This document shows positions 27,815 through 36,784 of a DNA stretch of 64,000 nucleotides, one piece after another (within the stretch, counting starts at the first letter, position 1; each line of letters begins with the position of its first letter). Made by a program: the position numbers and the translations under genes. Under the pieces are notes generated by a model. It ran no database searches. It was not told the DNA's origin and was given only the letters and a program-made list of their open reading frames with translations. Origin of the DNA: Bacillus bingmayongensis (GTDB lineage Bacteria > Bacillota > Bacilli > Bacillales > Bacillaceae_G); NCBI RefSeq assembly GCF_000299035.1, contig NZ_JH921517.1:423317-487316 (forward strand), read 5' to 3'.

Positions 27815-28001
27815 GAAAAATCGCTCCCTTTCTCTTTCTGGAATTTGCGGGCAACACAGTAATTATAGTATATTTTTAAAATTTGTCATCCGTCTTCTTG
27901 CTGATTTTAAAAAAGAAGCATACGGATTGTCGGATTCTTTTTGTTTCTGAGCACGAATATGGTAATATAGTGCTGAGATAGTTGAAAGGAGACATACACG
28001 T

Positions 28002-28439
28002 ATGAAAACTTTAGGATACATATTAATGGAGAATGGTGAAAAAATCGAATTGGAATTTTTCCCAGAAGAAGCACCGAAAACAGTTGAAAACTTTAAAAAA
28101 TTAGCAGATCAAGGATTTTATAACGAAGTTACATTCCACCGCGTGATTCCTGGTTTTGTAAGCCAGGGCGGAGACCCAACAGGAACAGGAGCAGGTGGCC
28201 CAGGTTACTCAATTCCATGTGAAACTGATGGAAATCCTCATAGACATGTAGTTGGATCACTTTCTATGGCACATGCTGGCCGTAATACAGGTGGTAGCCA
28301 ATTCTTTATCGTTCATGAGCCGCAACCACATTTAGATGGTGTACATACTGTATTTGGTAAAGTGACAAGTGGTATTGAAACAGTATTAAATATGCGTCAA
28401 GGCGATACAATGAAAGAAGTTAAAGTTTGGGAAGAGTAA
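28002..28439 (+). CDS. ppiB: Peptidyl-prolyl cis-trans isomerase (cyclophilin)
   Basis: A 145-residue cyclophilin. The active-site Arg and the Phe/Gln set lie in [15 protein letters not shown], with [18 protein letters not shown] and [11 protein letters not shown]. It speeds proline isomerisation in protein folding in the cytoplasm. The RBS is AAAGGAG. Confidence 0.93.
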   Translation: MKTLGYILMENGEKIELEFFPEEAPKTVENFKKLADQGFYNEVTFHRVIPGFVSQGGDPTGTGAGGPGYSIPCETDGNPHRHVVGSLSMAHAGRNTGGSQFFIVHEPQPHLDGVHTVFGKVTSGIETVLNMRQGDTMKEVKVWEE

Positions 28440-28442
28440 GTT

Positions 28443-28472
28443 GAAGAGAGCACTGTGCTCTCTTTTTCTTTT
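28443..28472 (+). terminator. Terminator of ppiB
   Basis: AGAGAGCAC and GTGCTCTCT form a perfect palindromic stem followed by TTTTTCTTTTTT. Confidence 0.85.
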
Positions 28473-29042
28473 TTTCGTTGTTATATAATCATCATTCAAA
28501 AATTTCAGAAGATATTAAGGCGAGATAGGAAATATTTGGGGATAAAGTTTTGCTTTGTTCAATGTTTGTAGTGGCAAGTAGAGAAAAAACTTAAATAAGA
28601 AAAGTTTTACTCTATAAACAGGAATTTGTAAGCAACGTGCAGTAAATGATAAGAGAGAGTAAAGGATAAAGTTCTTATAGCTGACTAAACTGTTAGCAAT
28701 AGAACTATTTTTGCAAAAATACATAGGATACAGAGAAGTTTTATTTCGCTATTCACGGTCAATAAACTTTGTAGTTCAATGAGTTCTACGAGAAGATAAA
28801 AAATTAGACGGAGTTTATTCATTCGTTTTAGAAAATTAAATTCTCAATGAGAAAAGTTTCCTTTATTAGTGAAAATAAAGGAATACTATACATTTGACTT
28901 TCCTAAACTCTCTTTGTATGATTATCAAGTTGTTTTGGTAGCCCTTCTCACTATAGTGAAAATATTGTAGAATGGATATGAGGTAGAAATAGTGGTAGAG
29001 GGGATATATGGTTTATAACTTTTGTAAGAAGGGATAAGGTTT
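28473..29042. other. Gene-free stretch of 570 bases in place of the rib operon
   Basis: In B. subtilis this point, between ppiB and ribT, holds ypuD and the FMN-controlled ribDEABH operon. Here no reading frame above noise and no FMN aptamer (RFN element) was found. It does hold a diverged bcr1-like repeat at 28741-28868. Confidence 0.6.
28741..28868 (+). repeat. Diverged bcr1-like repeat
   Basis: It begins with the same 13 bases as the complete copy (TTATTTCGCTATT). The stem bases differ, yet AATAAACT still pairs with AGTTTATT and GTAG with CTAC, where the other copies have GGGCAGT/ACTGCCC and CCTC/GAGG. It ends CTCAATGAGAAAAGTTTC, like the AAAGTTTCAC tail of the complete copy. Confidence 0.5.
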
Positions 29043-29408
29043 ATGTTAATTCGTTTTAAAAAAAGTTATGAAAAGATTGCAATGGGGCTTCTTTCTTTTA
29101 TGCCGACTGAAAAAGATGTAAAAACTTTACAATTAACAATGAAAGAATATGATAAAAATGATAGTTGGCAACTGTATTTGTGGAAACAAAATGATGATTT
29201 TGTTGGGATAGTTGGAATTATCAATGAAAAAAATGTATTAGAGATTCAACATCTTAGTGTAAATCCATCACATCGTCACATGGGGATTGGTACGAAAATG
29301 GTACAAGAGTTAAAAAATAAGTTTCAAGGTGTTACAATTTGTGGTAATGAACAAACTGCTAGTTTTTGCGAAAAGTGTAAGGAAGTTGAACAGAATATAC
29401 ATTCATGA
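29043..29408 (+). CDS. ribT: GNAT acetyltransferase RibT
   Basis: The 121-residue GNAT protein has the acetyl-CoA binding motif LSVNPSHRHMGIGTKMVQEL. Its position before ypuF and scpA is that of ribT in B. subtilis. The rib genes themselves are absent here. Its substrate is unknown. The family is usually near 124 residues, so it is complete. Confidence 0.8.
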   Translation: MLIRFKKSYEKIAMGLLSFMPTEKDVKTLQLTMKEYDKNDSWQLYLWKQNDDFVGIVGIINEKNVLEIQHLSVNPSHRHMGIGTKMVQELKNKFQGVTICGNEQTASFCEKCKEVEQNIHS

Positions 29409-29450
29409 AAGCAGAGATAGAAAACATGTCATCTCTGCTTTCTCTTTTTT
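29408..29450. terminator. Terminator between ribT and ypuF
   Basis: AAAGCAGAGAT and ATCTCTGCTTT pair around a 12-nt loop and are followed by TCTCTTTTTT on the plus strand. Confidence 0.75.
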
Positions 29451-29947
29451 AGTTGCTTGTTTCGTTCGGCAATTACATCATTTCTGTCCCGCAATTTATG
29501 TTTATGGATAATGTACTCAGTAGCTAGCGAATGAGCATCTTTCCAAGGAATCCTTTTTTCTGTACACAATTGCAAGCATGTGTTTTCTAAAAAAGGATCT
29601 GAGAAAGGTAAAAATATAGGTGTAAAAGGTTCTTTCCTTTGAATAGACTGTAATTGTTTTTGCAAAATAGTTAAAAGTTTAGGGTGATCAAGACCTAATT
29701 TGTGTACTTGTTGACTTTCTTTTTTTAAAATAGCAATGGCGCTTTTCATCATTCGTATTGAACCATTCCAATTCGAGCGTCTGTGATGGTATAAAGAAAC
29801 TGCTATTTGAATAAAACCAACCCAGTAGCTGTCACGCTCTCCTCGTGGTTTTAATTTCCAATATTCTTCTAGTACTTCGTGACATTCAAAGTAATCGTAA
29901 TCTCCATGAAAATGAATTAAAAACTGTATGTATGCAGTAGGGTACAT
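29429..29947 (-). CDS. ypuF: DUF309 family protein, YpuF-like
   Basis: The 172-residue helical protein has the DUF309 signature DYFECHEVLEEYW near residue 17 and the YWVGFIQIAVSLYHH segment. Function is unknown. It lies between ribT and scpA as in B. subtilis, but here on the opposite strand. Confidence 0.8.
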   Translation of the reverse strand: MYPTAYIQFLIHFHGDYDYFECHEVLEEYWKLKPRGERDSYWVGFIQIAVSLYHHRRSNWNGSIRMMKSAIAILKKESQQVHKLGLDHPKLLTILQKQLQSIQRKEPFTPIFLPFSDPFLENTCLQLCTEKRIPWKDAHSLATEYIIHKHKLRDRNDVIAERNKQLKKRKQR

Positions 29948-30058
29948 TCTTTTCGCTCCTGTCTAAACGGTCTTACGTACAGTGTATCATGAAGCGAAGC
30001 TGTAATGTGAGTAGGGGAAAGTTCTAACGCCTTTATTTTTTCAAAACTGCGAGATAAA

Positions 30059-30093
30059 TAATAAACGACTAGAGAATCTCTAGCCGTTTATTA
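30059..30093 (-). terminator. Terminator of the YjcZ-like gene
   Basis: A stem of about 17 bp with one A-C mismatch (AATAAACGACTAGAGA with TCTAGCCGTTTATT); a T-rich tail follows on the minus strand. Confidence 0.65.
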
Positions 30094-30102
30094 TATTCTG
30101 CA

Positions 30103-30198
30103 TTAGCAGAAGCAAGCCGCGCCTACAATGATTAATAAGATAAAGAGCACAACAAGCAAAGCGAAACCGCCGTGAAAACCACAATCAACATGGCCCAT
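30103..30198 (-). CDS. YjcZ family sporulation micro-protein
   Basis: This 31-residue protein (start MGHVDCGFHGGFALLVVL, then a single hydrophobic helix and a Cys-rich end) is typical of the YjcZ family of small spore-associated membrane proteins. A GGAGGT site lies 8 nt before the ATG. A possible mother-cell promoter is seen upstream. The Gly/His-rich N-terminus and ACFC end fit well. Confidence 0.8.
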   Translation of the reverse strand: MGHVDCGFHGGFALLVVLFILLIIVGAACFC

Positions 30199-30234
30199 AG
30201 TTTTTTACCTCCTACATTGAACTTACTACACTTT

Positions 30235-30243
30235 TATCATATG
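30235..30243 (-). promoter_or_regulatory. Candidate SigK/SigE -10 of the YjcZ-like gene
   Basis: CATATGATA on the minus strand matches the SigK -10 CATANNNTA at all fixed positions, 36 nt upstream of the start codon. The -35 is not clear. Confidence 0.4.
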
Positions 30244-30310
30244 AAGGGGTGGGCATTGTTGCATGGGCAGATGTCTATTTTTAACTAAATTTCTTAAAAA
30301 GGTTGGATAG

Positions 30311-30337
30311 AACATAAGTATGCTCTATACTTATGTT
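30311..30337. promoter_or_regulatory. Perfect inverted repeat upstream of scpA
   Basis: AACATAAGTAT and ATACTTATGTT are separated by GCTCT. No T-run follows, so it is not an ordinary terminator. It could be an operator or a leader hairpin. Confidence 0.4.
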
Positions 30338-30366
30338 GTTATAGAAAAAATGTGGTGGGATGCTTT

Positions 30367-31104
30367 GTGCAATATAATTTTAAAGTAGAGGCTTTTGAAG
30401 GGCCTTTAGATTTATTGTTACACTTAATTCATCGTTATGAAATCGATATATATAATATTCCTGTAGCGGAAATTACAGAGCAGTATTTATCTTATATTCA
30501 TACGATGAAAGAATTGCAACTGGATGTTGCAAGTGAGTATTTGGTGATGGCTGCAACGCTATTGCAAATTAAAAGTAAAATGCTGTTACCGAAACAAGAG
30601 GAAGATGTACCTGATAATGGTGAAGACTTTATAGATGATCCCCGTCAAGAGTTGATGGAGCGGTTAATTGAATATAAAAAATATAAGCAAGTTGCTGCTG
30701 AATTAAAAGAGAGAGAACAAGAAAGAGCACAACTTTATACACGTCCACCAATCGATTTTACATCGTTTCAGCAAGAAGAGGAGACAAGTTTACCTCTCGA
30801 TGTCACACTGTATGATATGTTAGCAGCATTTCAAAAACTTATGCGTCGTAAAAAATCAAAACGTCCAGTAACAACGCGGATAACTCGTCAAGAAATACCG
30901 ATTGAACAACGTATGAGTGATATTTTACAGCAATTAGAAACAGCTGAAGGACGCCAAAGTTTTTATGATTTATTTGTTGATGAAGAGCGCGAAGTAATGG
31001 TAGTAACGTTTTTAGCTGTACTCGAACTTATGAAAAACCAACAAATTATTATTGAGCAAGAACACAATTTTGATGAAATCTTTTTGACTCGCTCTAAAGC
31101 TTAG
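30367..31104 (+). CDS. scpA: Segregation and condensation protein A
   Basis: A 245-residue kleisin. The N-terminal [24 protein letters not shown] and the C-terminal winged helix ([16 protein letters not shown]) are typical. With ScpB and Smc it forms the condensin that compacts and separates the chromosome. I chose GTG at 30367 by agreement with the family start [12 protein letters not shown]; an in-frame start at 30352 would add five residues. Confidence 0.93.
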   Translation: MQYNFKVEAFEGPLDLLLHLIHRYEIDIYNIPVAEITEQYLSYIHTMKELQLDVASEYLVMAATLLQIKSKMLLPKQEEDVPDNGEDFIDDPRQELMERLIEYKKYKQVAAELKEREQERAQLYTRPPIDFTSFQQEEETSLPLDVTLYDMLAAFQKLMRRKKSKRPVTTRITRQEIPIEQRMSDILQQLETAEGRQSFYDLFVDEEREVMVVTFLAVLELMKNQQIIIEQEHNFDEIFLTRSKA

Positions 31105-31157
31105 TAAAATACCGATTTCAAGATTGCGAGGAAAACTAGCAGTAAGTATTTGATTAG

Positions 31158-31206
31158 TGAGAGCTAATGATCAGTGGAAATACCCCACTGATCAAAGTTT
31201 CACATC
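31158..31206 (+). repeat. bcr1-like 3'-half remnant between scpA and scpB
   Basis: GATCAGTGG and CCACTGATC form a stem with a small loop, followed by AAAGTTTCAC as in the end of the complete copy at 11131-11286. The scpA-scpB gap is stretched to about 210 bases by it. Confidence 0.55.
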
Positions 31207-31316
31207 ATCTTGTTTGGGAACAATAGAAGGAGTGTTGGACCGGACGCAATATACTGTGATTCGGTTTTTGCCATGGATATTTTTGTATGGAAAGATATGG
31301 GAAAGGAGATTATACG

Positions 31317-31892
31317 TTGGATAGAAAAGAACAGATGGCAATTATTGAGGGGCTTTTATTTGTTGCGGGTGATGAAGGGATTTACCCGGAACAAATTGCA
31401 AAAGTACTTGAGATTGAAGTGGAAGATGTAATTAAGATTATTGAGGAAATGCAAAGGAAATGTGAAGGTGTACAGCGAGGTTTGCAAATTGTACAATTTG
31501 CAAAAGTGTATCGTCTTGCCACGAAAAAAGAACACGCGCCTTATTATCAAAAGCTAATGGATACACCAACAGCTGCGCCTCTTTCCCAGGCAGCTCTTGA
31601 AACATTGGCGATTGTTGCCTATCGTCAGCCGATTACAAGAACTGAAATGGAAGAGATTCGTGGTGTGAAAACAGATCGAGCATTGCAAACATTGGTTTCA
31701 CACTTACTTATAAAAGAAACGGGTCGGGCAGAAGGACCAGGGCGCCCTATTTTATATGGTACTACGAAAGAGTTCTTAGATACGTTTGGACTTCAAACAT
31801 TAGATGATTTACCGACCCTTTCAGAAGAAAATGAACAAATGAATGAAGCAGACTTATTCTTTGGCTCCTTGCAGGAACTGTCAAAATCGTAG
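31317..31892 (+). CDS. scpB: Segregation and condensation protein B
   Basis: A 191-residue protein with two winged helices ([41 protein letters not shown]). It dimerises and binds ScpA in the Smc condensin. I chose TTG at 31317 because AAGGAG lies 8 nt upstream and family members start at this LDRKEQ site; the in-frame ATG at 31287 has no site. Confidence 0.93.
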   Translation: MDRKEQMAIIEGLLFVAGDEGIYPEQIAKVLEIEVEDVIKIIEEMQRKCEGVQRGLQIVQFAKVYRLATKKEHAPYYQKLMDTPTAAPLSQAALETLAIVAYRQPITRTEMEEIRGVKTDRALQTLVSHLLIKETGRAEGPGRPILYGTTKEFLDTFGLQTLDDLPTLSEENEQMNEADLFFGSLQELSKS

Positions 31893-31918
31893 CTTAGCAC
31901 ATTGCTAAGCTTTTTTTT
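31890..31918 (+). terminator. Terminator of scpB
   Basis: GCTTAGCA and TGCTAAGC with a 3-nt loop are followed by eight T. Confidence 0.85.
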
Positions 31919-31968
31919 GTATATGAAATATGCCTCGTGCCATACTAAATGAAAAAAGGAGACGAATT

Positions 31969-32871
31969 ATGAAAGGTGTACGGATTATTCTATTGCTAGT
32001 TTCTGTTTTATTATGTTTTTCATTAAACAGCACATCTGCCAAAAGATATATGACGTCTGTTCATACTGCGTCCTCTTTTTCCATGCAACGTCCGCATTTA
32101 GGAAGAATGAAAGTGAGTTTTTTTAAGGTAGGACAAGGTGATGCTACACTTATTATTTTACCTAATGGTCAAACAATGTTAATCGATGGAGGACCTTATG
32201 AGGCTGGAGAGGTAATCATTCAAAAATTAATTGAAAAGGGAATCAATCATTTAGACGTTGTGGTAGGGACTCATCCAGATATGGATCATATAGGCGGGCT
32301 TATACCGATTATAGAACAAATGCCAGTGTCACTTATATTAGATAGCGGCAAAACCTATAGTTCTTTTACATATCATACGTATAGGAATAATATTAAGAAG
32401 AGGGGTATTCCGTTTGTTCGTGTAAAACAAGGACAGCATATCCCGTTAGATCCTAAAGTTTCAATCCAGGTATTAAATAATGGAAAGTCAAAAAATGAAA
32501 ATAATGAATCATCAATTGTTTTAAAAGTTCGATATGGTAAAGCTGATTTTTTATTAATGGGAGATGCGGATATACAAACTGAAAAGAAAATAATAAAGCA
32601 GTATGATGTACATGCAGATGTTTTAAAAGTAGGACACCACGGTTCATATACGTCAACCAGTGAACAATTTTTAGATAAGGCAAATCCTCAATTCGCTATT
32701 ATTTCTTATGATAAAAAAAATCCATATGGGCATCCACATCAAAGTGTAATAAAAAGGTTAAAGAGATATGGTGTGATGACCTATACAACGGATAAACGAA
32801 CGGTAGAAATTGAAACGAATGGAGAGCATATTATAATGTGGCCTAATGTGCGACTTCCATTATTAAAGTAA
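31969..32871 (+). CDS. Exported metallo-beta-lactamase-fold protein, ComEC-like domain
   Basis: The 300-residue protein has a signal peptide (hydrophobic residues 6-20, cleavage near TSA at 25) and an MBL domain like that at the end of ComEC/Rec2. Metal ligands are in GTHPDMDHIGGL, GDADIQ and VGHHGSYTST. Such enzymes are phosphodiesterases or nucleases; as an exported protein it might degrade extracellular nucleic acid, which is inference. I chose ATG at 31969 with AAAGGAG upstream. Confidence 0.8.
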   Translation: MKGVRIILLLVSVLLCFSLNSTSAKRYMTSVHTASSFSMQRPHLGRMKVSFFKVGQGDATLIILPNGQTMLIDGGPYEAGEVIIQKLIEKGINHLDVVVGTHPDMDHIGGLIPIIEQMPVSLILDSGKTYSSFTYHTYRNNIKKRGIPFVRVKQGQHIPLDPKVSIQVLNNGKSKNENNESSIVLKVRYGKADFLLMGDADIQTEKKIIKQYDVHADVLKVGHHGSYTSTSEQFLDKANPQFAIISYDKKNPYGHPHQSVIKRLKRYGVMTYTTDKRTVEIETNGEHIIMWPNVRLPLLK

Positions 32872-32949
32872 ATCACTATTCTTACTGTTATATATCTAAA
32901 TAAAATAAGGAATCGTTACCAAATTTCATAAAAGGTTCACTGTCTCCTT

Positions 32950-32979
32950 TTGGAAAAAGTGAATAATATATATTATAAT
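32950..32979 (+). promoter_or_regulatory. Candidate promoter of nagA-nagB-nagR
   Basis: TTGGAA (32950-32955) and TATAAT (32974-32979) have an 18-nt spacer. Transcription would start near 32986, so the leader is about 140 nt long. Confidence 0.5.
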
Positions 32980-32989
32980 GAGAGAAGAA

Positions 32990-33031
32990 AAATAAATTTC
33001 CTTTTTTAATCATAAAAGAGGAAATTTATTT
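32990..33031 (+). promoter_or_regulatory. Leader hairpin of the nag operon
   Basis: AAATAAATTTCC (32990-33001) and GGAAATTTATTT (33020-33031) form a perfect 12-bp stem with an 18-nt loop, starting within a few bases of the expected transcript 5' end. No T-run follows. Confidence 0.45.
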
Positions 33032-33034
33032 ATA

Positions 33035-33049
33035 ATGTATAGACAACTA
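33035..33049. promoter_or_regulatory. Candidate NagR (dre-type) operator
   Basis: ATGTATAGACAACTA resembles the B. subtilis NagR site with its TGGTATAGATCACTA core, agreeing at about 12 of 15 positions. It lies downstream of the probable promoter. Confidence 0.4.
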
Positions 33050-33128
33050 CTCGTGTATATATTAAGATGGAATTAGGCAAATAGGTAATAATAACAAGTA
33101 GGTATTTCATGGGAAAGGATCGATGAAA

Positions 33129-34271
33129 ATGAAAACGCAAGTTGTCATCAACGCCAAAATTTATACAGGTCACGAGGTAATGGAAAGTGGATTTATTCGT
33201 TACGCAGAAAAAATTGAAGAAATTGGTTTGATGGCTCAATATGTATCACAAGAAAATGAAACTGTTTTTGATGCAGAAGGAAAAATTGTGATTCCAGGTA
33301 TGATCGATGTTCATATTCATGGTGGATACGATATTGATGCGATGGATGCAAATAGCGATGGATTGGTAACTCTAGGTAAAGAAATGTTAAAAGAAGGGGT
33401 TACAACTTACTTCCCAACAACAATGACACAGGCTCCAGAAGCAATTGAAGCAGCTTTAAGTGCTGCAAAAGAAGCGAAAGAAAAAGGAGCGCATTTTGAA
33501 TATATCCATTTAGAAGGACCATATGTTTCAAAAAAACGTGCAGGAGCACAGCCACTTGAGCATATCGTTCCTGCGAATATTGAACAATTTAAACAATGGC
33601 AAGAAGCAAGCGGTAATCTAATTAAATTAGTAACCTATGCACCAGAAGAAGAGGGTGCGGCAGAGTTTGAACAGTATCTTGCTGAAACTGGTGTTGTTGG
33701 TACAATAGGGCATACAGATGCAATTGATGCACAATTAAAAAATAGAAATATTACACACGCTACACACTTATACAATCAAATGCGTGGTTTACATCACCGT
33801 GAACCAGGTGTTGTTGGTCATGTGTTATTGAACCCAGATGTAATGGTTGAAGTTATTACAGATGGTATTCACATTCACCCAGACATGGTGAAATTAGCAT
33901 ATAAATTAAAAGGTCCTAAAAAAATAAGTGTCATTACTGATGCGATGCGTGCAAAAGGTTTAGAAGACGGATTATATGAACTTGGTGGACAGCCTGTACA
34001 CGTAAAAGATGGCAGTGCTCGTTTAGAAGACGGAACGTTAGCTGGTAGTATCTTGAAAATGGACCAAGCATTCCGAAATGTAATTGAATTTACAGGCTGT
34101 TCTATTGATGATGCTGTTTTGATGACATCAGTTAACCAAGCAGAAGAATTTGGATTAACAAATAAAGGTACATTAGCAGCAGGGAAAGATGCAGACTTTG
34201 TTGTCATGACTGAAGATTTACATGTATATGATACAGTTCGATTAGGAATTCATATGAAGGAAGGGAAGTAA
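33129..34271 (+). CDS. nagA: N-acetylglucosamine-6-phosphate deacetylase
   Basis: A 380-residue amidohydrolase that removes acetate from GlcNAc-6-phosphate. Metal-site residues are in DVHIHGGYD, GHTDA, ATHLYNQM and ITDAMRA. The ATG at 33129 lies about 9 nt from AAAGGA; a second ATG two codons earlier (33123) is also possible. It is the first gene of nagA-nagB-nagR. Confidence 0.93.
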   Translation: MKTQVVINAKIYTGHEVMESGFIRYAEKIEEIGLMAQYVSQENETVFDAEGKIVIPGMIDVHIHGGYDIDAMDANSDGLVTLGKEMLKEGVTTYFPTTMTQAPEAIEAALSAAKEAKEKGAHFEYIHLEGPYVSKKRAGAQPLEHIVPANIEQFKQWQEASGNLIKLVTYAPEEEGAAEFEQYLAETGVVGTIGHTDAIDAQLKNRNITHATHLYNQMRGLHHREPGVVGHVLLNPDVMVEVITDGIHIHPDMVKLAYKLKGPKKISVITDAMRAKGLEDGLYELGGQPVHVKDGSARLEDGTLAGSILKMDQAFRNVIEFTGCSIDDAVLMTSVNQAEEFGLTNKGTLAAGKDADFVVMTEDLHVYDTVRLGIHMKEGK

Positions 34272-34275
34272 ATAG

Positions 34276-35064
34276 ATGAATATTCTTGTTGTGAAAACTC
34301 CAGAAGAATTGGCAGAAGCGGGTTATAAATTAATTGAAGAAGTTGTAAAATCAAAAGAAAATCCAACATTAGGAATGGCTACAGGAAGCTCACCACTTGG
34401 GATTTATGCAGAAATGCGAAAAAATAAACTTGATACAAGCCGTGTAACCACTGTAAACTTAGATGAGTACGTAAATTTACCACACGAAGATAAAAACAGC
34501 TATCATTACTTTATGCAAGAACAGTTGTTTGATCATCTTCCATTTAAAGAAACTTATGTACCAAATGGGATGGCAAGTGATTTAGAAGAAGAGTGCAAGC
34601 GCTATGAAAGCATTCTAGCAGCTAACCCAGTTGACCTACAGATTCTTGGAATCGGTGAAAACGGTCACATCGGATTTAACGAGCCAGGAACAGCTTTTGA
34701 TTCTCCAACTAACATTGTAGAATTAACAGAGTCTACACGCCAAGCAAACCTTCGTTTCTTCGAAAAAGAAGAAGATGTGCCAACTCATGCAATTACAATG
34801 GGGATTGGAAGCATTATGAAAGCAAAGCAAATTCTACTTGTTGCTATGGGACCAAAAAAAGCAGAAGCGATCAAGGAATTATTGCAAGGTGAGTATAGCG
34901 AAGCGTGCCCTGCTACAGTGTTGCAACGTCATCCGAATGTAACCGTAATTGCTGATCCAGAAGCTCTATCTTTATGCAGTGAGGCGATTGCTGATGAACA
35001 TCGACAAGTATTCACCATTTCCGATCTATTATCAGATTCAAGAGTGGGTGAAACAGCTAATTGA
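34276..35064 (+). CDS. nagB: Glucosamine-6-phosphate deaminase
   Basis: A 262-residue enzyme that converts glucosamine 6-phosphate to fructose 6-phosphate and ammonia. The signature [14 protein letters not shown] with the catalytic His is present, as is the phosphate loop [10 protein letters not shown]. The tail of about 20 residues overlaps the start of nagR by 71 nt in another frame. Confidence 0.94.
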   Translation: MNILVVKTPEELAEAGYKLIEEVVKSKENPTLGMATGSSPLGIYAEMRKNKLDTSRVTTVNLDEYVNLPHEDKNSYHYFMQEQLFDHLPFKETYVPNGMASDLEEECKRYESILAANPVDLQILGIGENGHIGFNEPGTAFDSPTNIVELTESTRQANLRFFEKEEDVPTHAITMGIGSIMKAKQILLVAMGPKKAEAIKELLQGEYSEACPATVLQRHPNVTVIADPEALSLCSEAIADEHRQVFTISDLLSDSRVGETAN

Positions 35065-35725
35065 GGACGGTGAATGGACGCCGGGAGATAAAATTCCATC
35101 TGAGAATGAACTTTGTGATAAGTTCGAAGTAAGTCGCATGACAATCAGACAGGCAATTAATAACTTAGTGGAACAAGGGTATTTATATCGAAAACGTGGA
35201 ATTGGAACGTTCGTTCAACTTCCAAAAGTGGAGCAGAAACTGCAAGGAATGACGGGATTTACAGAGGATATGCTCTCCCGTGGTATGAAACCAAGCAGTC
35301 AGTTATTAAGCTTCCGCCTAGTTCCAGCTACTGCTAAAATAGCAGACCGGCTTAGAATTCAAGAGGGGGAATCGGTATATGAAGTGAGGCGTATTCGCTT
35401 AGCTGATGACGAACCGATTGCCTTTGAGACGGCATATTTGTCGCCAACTCTTGTAAAAGATATTAACGAAGAAATTCTGCAACAATCTTTATACGAACAT
35501 TTAGAGAAAAAGTTAGGCTTTAAACTTGTTCGTGCTACCCAAGCAATTGAAGCGTCAATTGCAACAGATGATGAAGCGGAACATCTGCATATACCTAAAA
35601 AAGCACCTGTGCTTGTAATGCGACAATGGTCATATGCAGAAGGCGAATTACCGTTAGAATACGTGAAATGTATTTATCGTGGAGATCGTTATAAGTTTAT
35701 TACGAATATTTCACGAAACAAGTAA
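34994..35725 (+). CDS. nagR: GntR/HutC family repressor NagR
   Basis: A 243-residue regulator with a GntR winged helix (residues 10-75: [33 protein letters not shown]) and a UTRA effector domain that binds amino-sugar phosphates. It is the homologue of YvoA/NagR of B. subtilis and probably represses this operon until GlcNAc-6-P or GlcN-6-P appears. The ATG at 34994 has GTGAGG 9 nt upstream and gives the family start [15 protein letters not shown]; it lies within nagB. Confidence 0.9.
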   Translation: MNIDKYSPFPIYYQIQEWVKQLIEDGEWTPGDKIPSENELCDKFEVSRMTIRQAINNLVEQGYLYRKRGIGTFVQLPKVEQKLQGMTGFTEDMLSRGMKPSSQLLSFRLVPATAKIADRLRIQEGESVYEVRRIRLADDEPIAFETAYLSPTLVKDINEEILQQSLYEHLEKKLGFKLVRATQAIEASIATDDEAEHLHIPKKAPVLVMRQWSYAEGELPLEYVKCIYRGDRYKFITNISRNK

Positions 35726-35782
35726 CATACTTTATTTTGTAAAATACATGAAACTCTCGATTCATTGGGTATGTAGAGAAAT

Positions 35783-35824
35783 AAAAATACGACTCATCCT
35801 TATATGGAGTGAGTCGTATTTTTG
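35783..35824. terminator. Bidirectional terminator between nagR and the HAD gene
   Basis: AATACGACTCATCC pairs with GGAGTGAGTCGTATT (one bulged base), flanked by A and T runs. The stop codon of the minus-strand HAD gene is in the loop. Confidence 0.8.
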
Positions 35825-36618
35825 TTTTGTTTTGAATTGTAAGTTACCACGTGTTCGACAGCGTCTTTAACAAACTCTACGACATAATGTGCATGTTCTT
35901 TCACTGCATCGTCAGCTTGTGACATGGCAAAGCTATGAGGTGTTAGATTGAACATAGGAATATCATTGTAAGAATCACCGATACAAGCAATTTCTTCAGG
36001 TTTTATTTGAAATTCTTCTAATAAAACAGAGATAGCCGATCCTTTACTAATATTTGGTGGCATAACATCTAAGCATTGTTCAGCTGAAATAAAAGTACTG
36101 ACTTTCCCATGGAATTCTTCATCGATTTTTTTCTGAAGGGCTTGTAAGTCTTCTTTTATGCCACCAACAGAAATTTTATTTGGGAAGATTGTGTCATCAA
36201 TTTTTTGTAATAAATTTGGTTCTTCAACAGAAGTCATTGTAACTTGTTTTTCAAGTTCATGGATAAAAGGTGTTTTTTCTTCGATGTAATAATTATGTTC
36301 ATCACTTACATAACGAAAATAAGGTTCCTCTTTTGTCATAGCTAACAAGTCAGGTAAAATATTTGAATCAAATGTCGCTGACAATAGCTGTTTATTTTCA
36401 TGCGTATACACAAAGACACCGTTCACACTGATGCGGTGAAAATGAGTACCAACCTCTTTCATTAAACCAGCGATTTCATTATCAAGCCTGCCAGAGGCGA
36501 AACAAAGAATTACATCTTGCTCTGCGAGACTACGAAGTGCGGCAATATCTTCTTGATCAATGATGCCTCCATGTTGCATCATTGTACCATCAATATCGCT
36601 TACAAACATTTTAATCAT
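35800..36618 (-). CDS. HAD superfamily Cof-type phosphatase
   Basis: A 272-residue enzyme with motif I MFVSDIDGTM, motif II ASGR, a C2B cap and motif IV GDSYNDIPM. It is a distant relative of the gene at 26133. The substrate is unknown. I chose the ATG at 36618, which has AAGGAG 9 nt upstream, over an in-frame start at 36720. Confidence 0.85.
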   Translation of the reverse strand: MIKMFVSDIDGTMMQHGGIIDQEDIAALRSLAEQDVILCFASGRLDNEIAGLMKEVGTHFHRISVNGVFVYTHENKQLLSATFDSNILPDLLAMTKEEPYFRYVSDEHNYYIEEKTPFIHELEKQVTMTSVEEPNLLQKIDDTIFPNKISVGGIKEDLQALQKKIDEEFHGKVSTFISAEQCLDVMPPNISKGSAISVLLEEFQIKPEEIACIGDSYNDIPMFNLTPHSFAMSQADDAVKEHAHYVVEFVKDAVEHVVTYNSKQNKNTTHSI

Positions 36619-36784
36619 GTTGCTTTGCTCCTTTCTATGTACATTCGCTCTTACATTATACGCATCTTGTGCAGTCATGTCTAAAAAATGACTTTTTCTA
36701 AAATGGTAGATGTTTTGCATTGACGAAAAAGAAGGATGTTCTGTAACATAAAAGCAGGCTATTTAAGTACGAGGGTGGTGTTAT

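Noticed and set aside
28515-28724. A 69-codon open frame in the gap after ppiB
   Set aside because: No ribosome binding site, and a Phe/Leu-rich product typical of AT-rich non-coding DNA.
28473-29042. Possible FMN riboswitch left over from a rib operon
   Set aside because: None of the conserved RFN element segments could be found.
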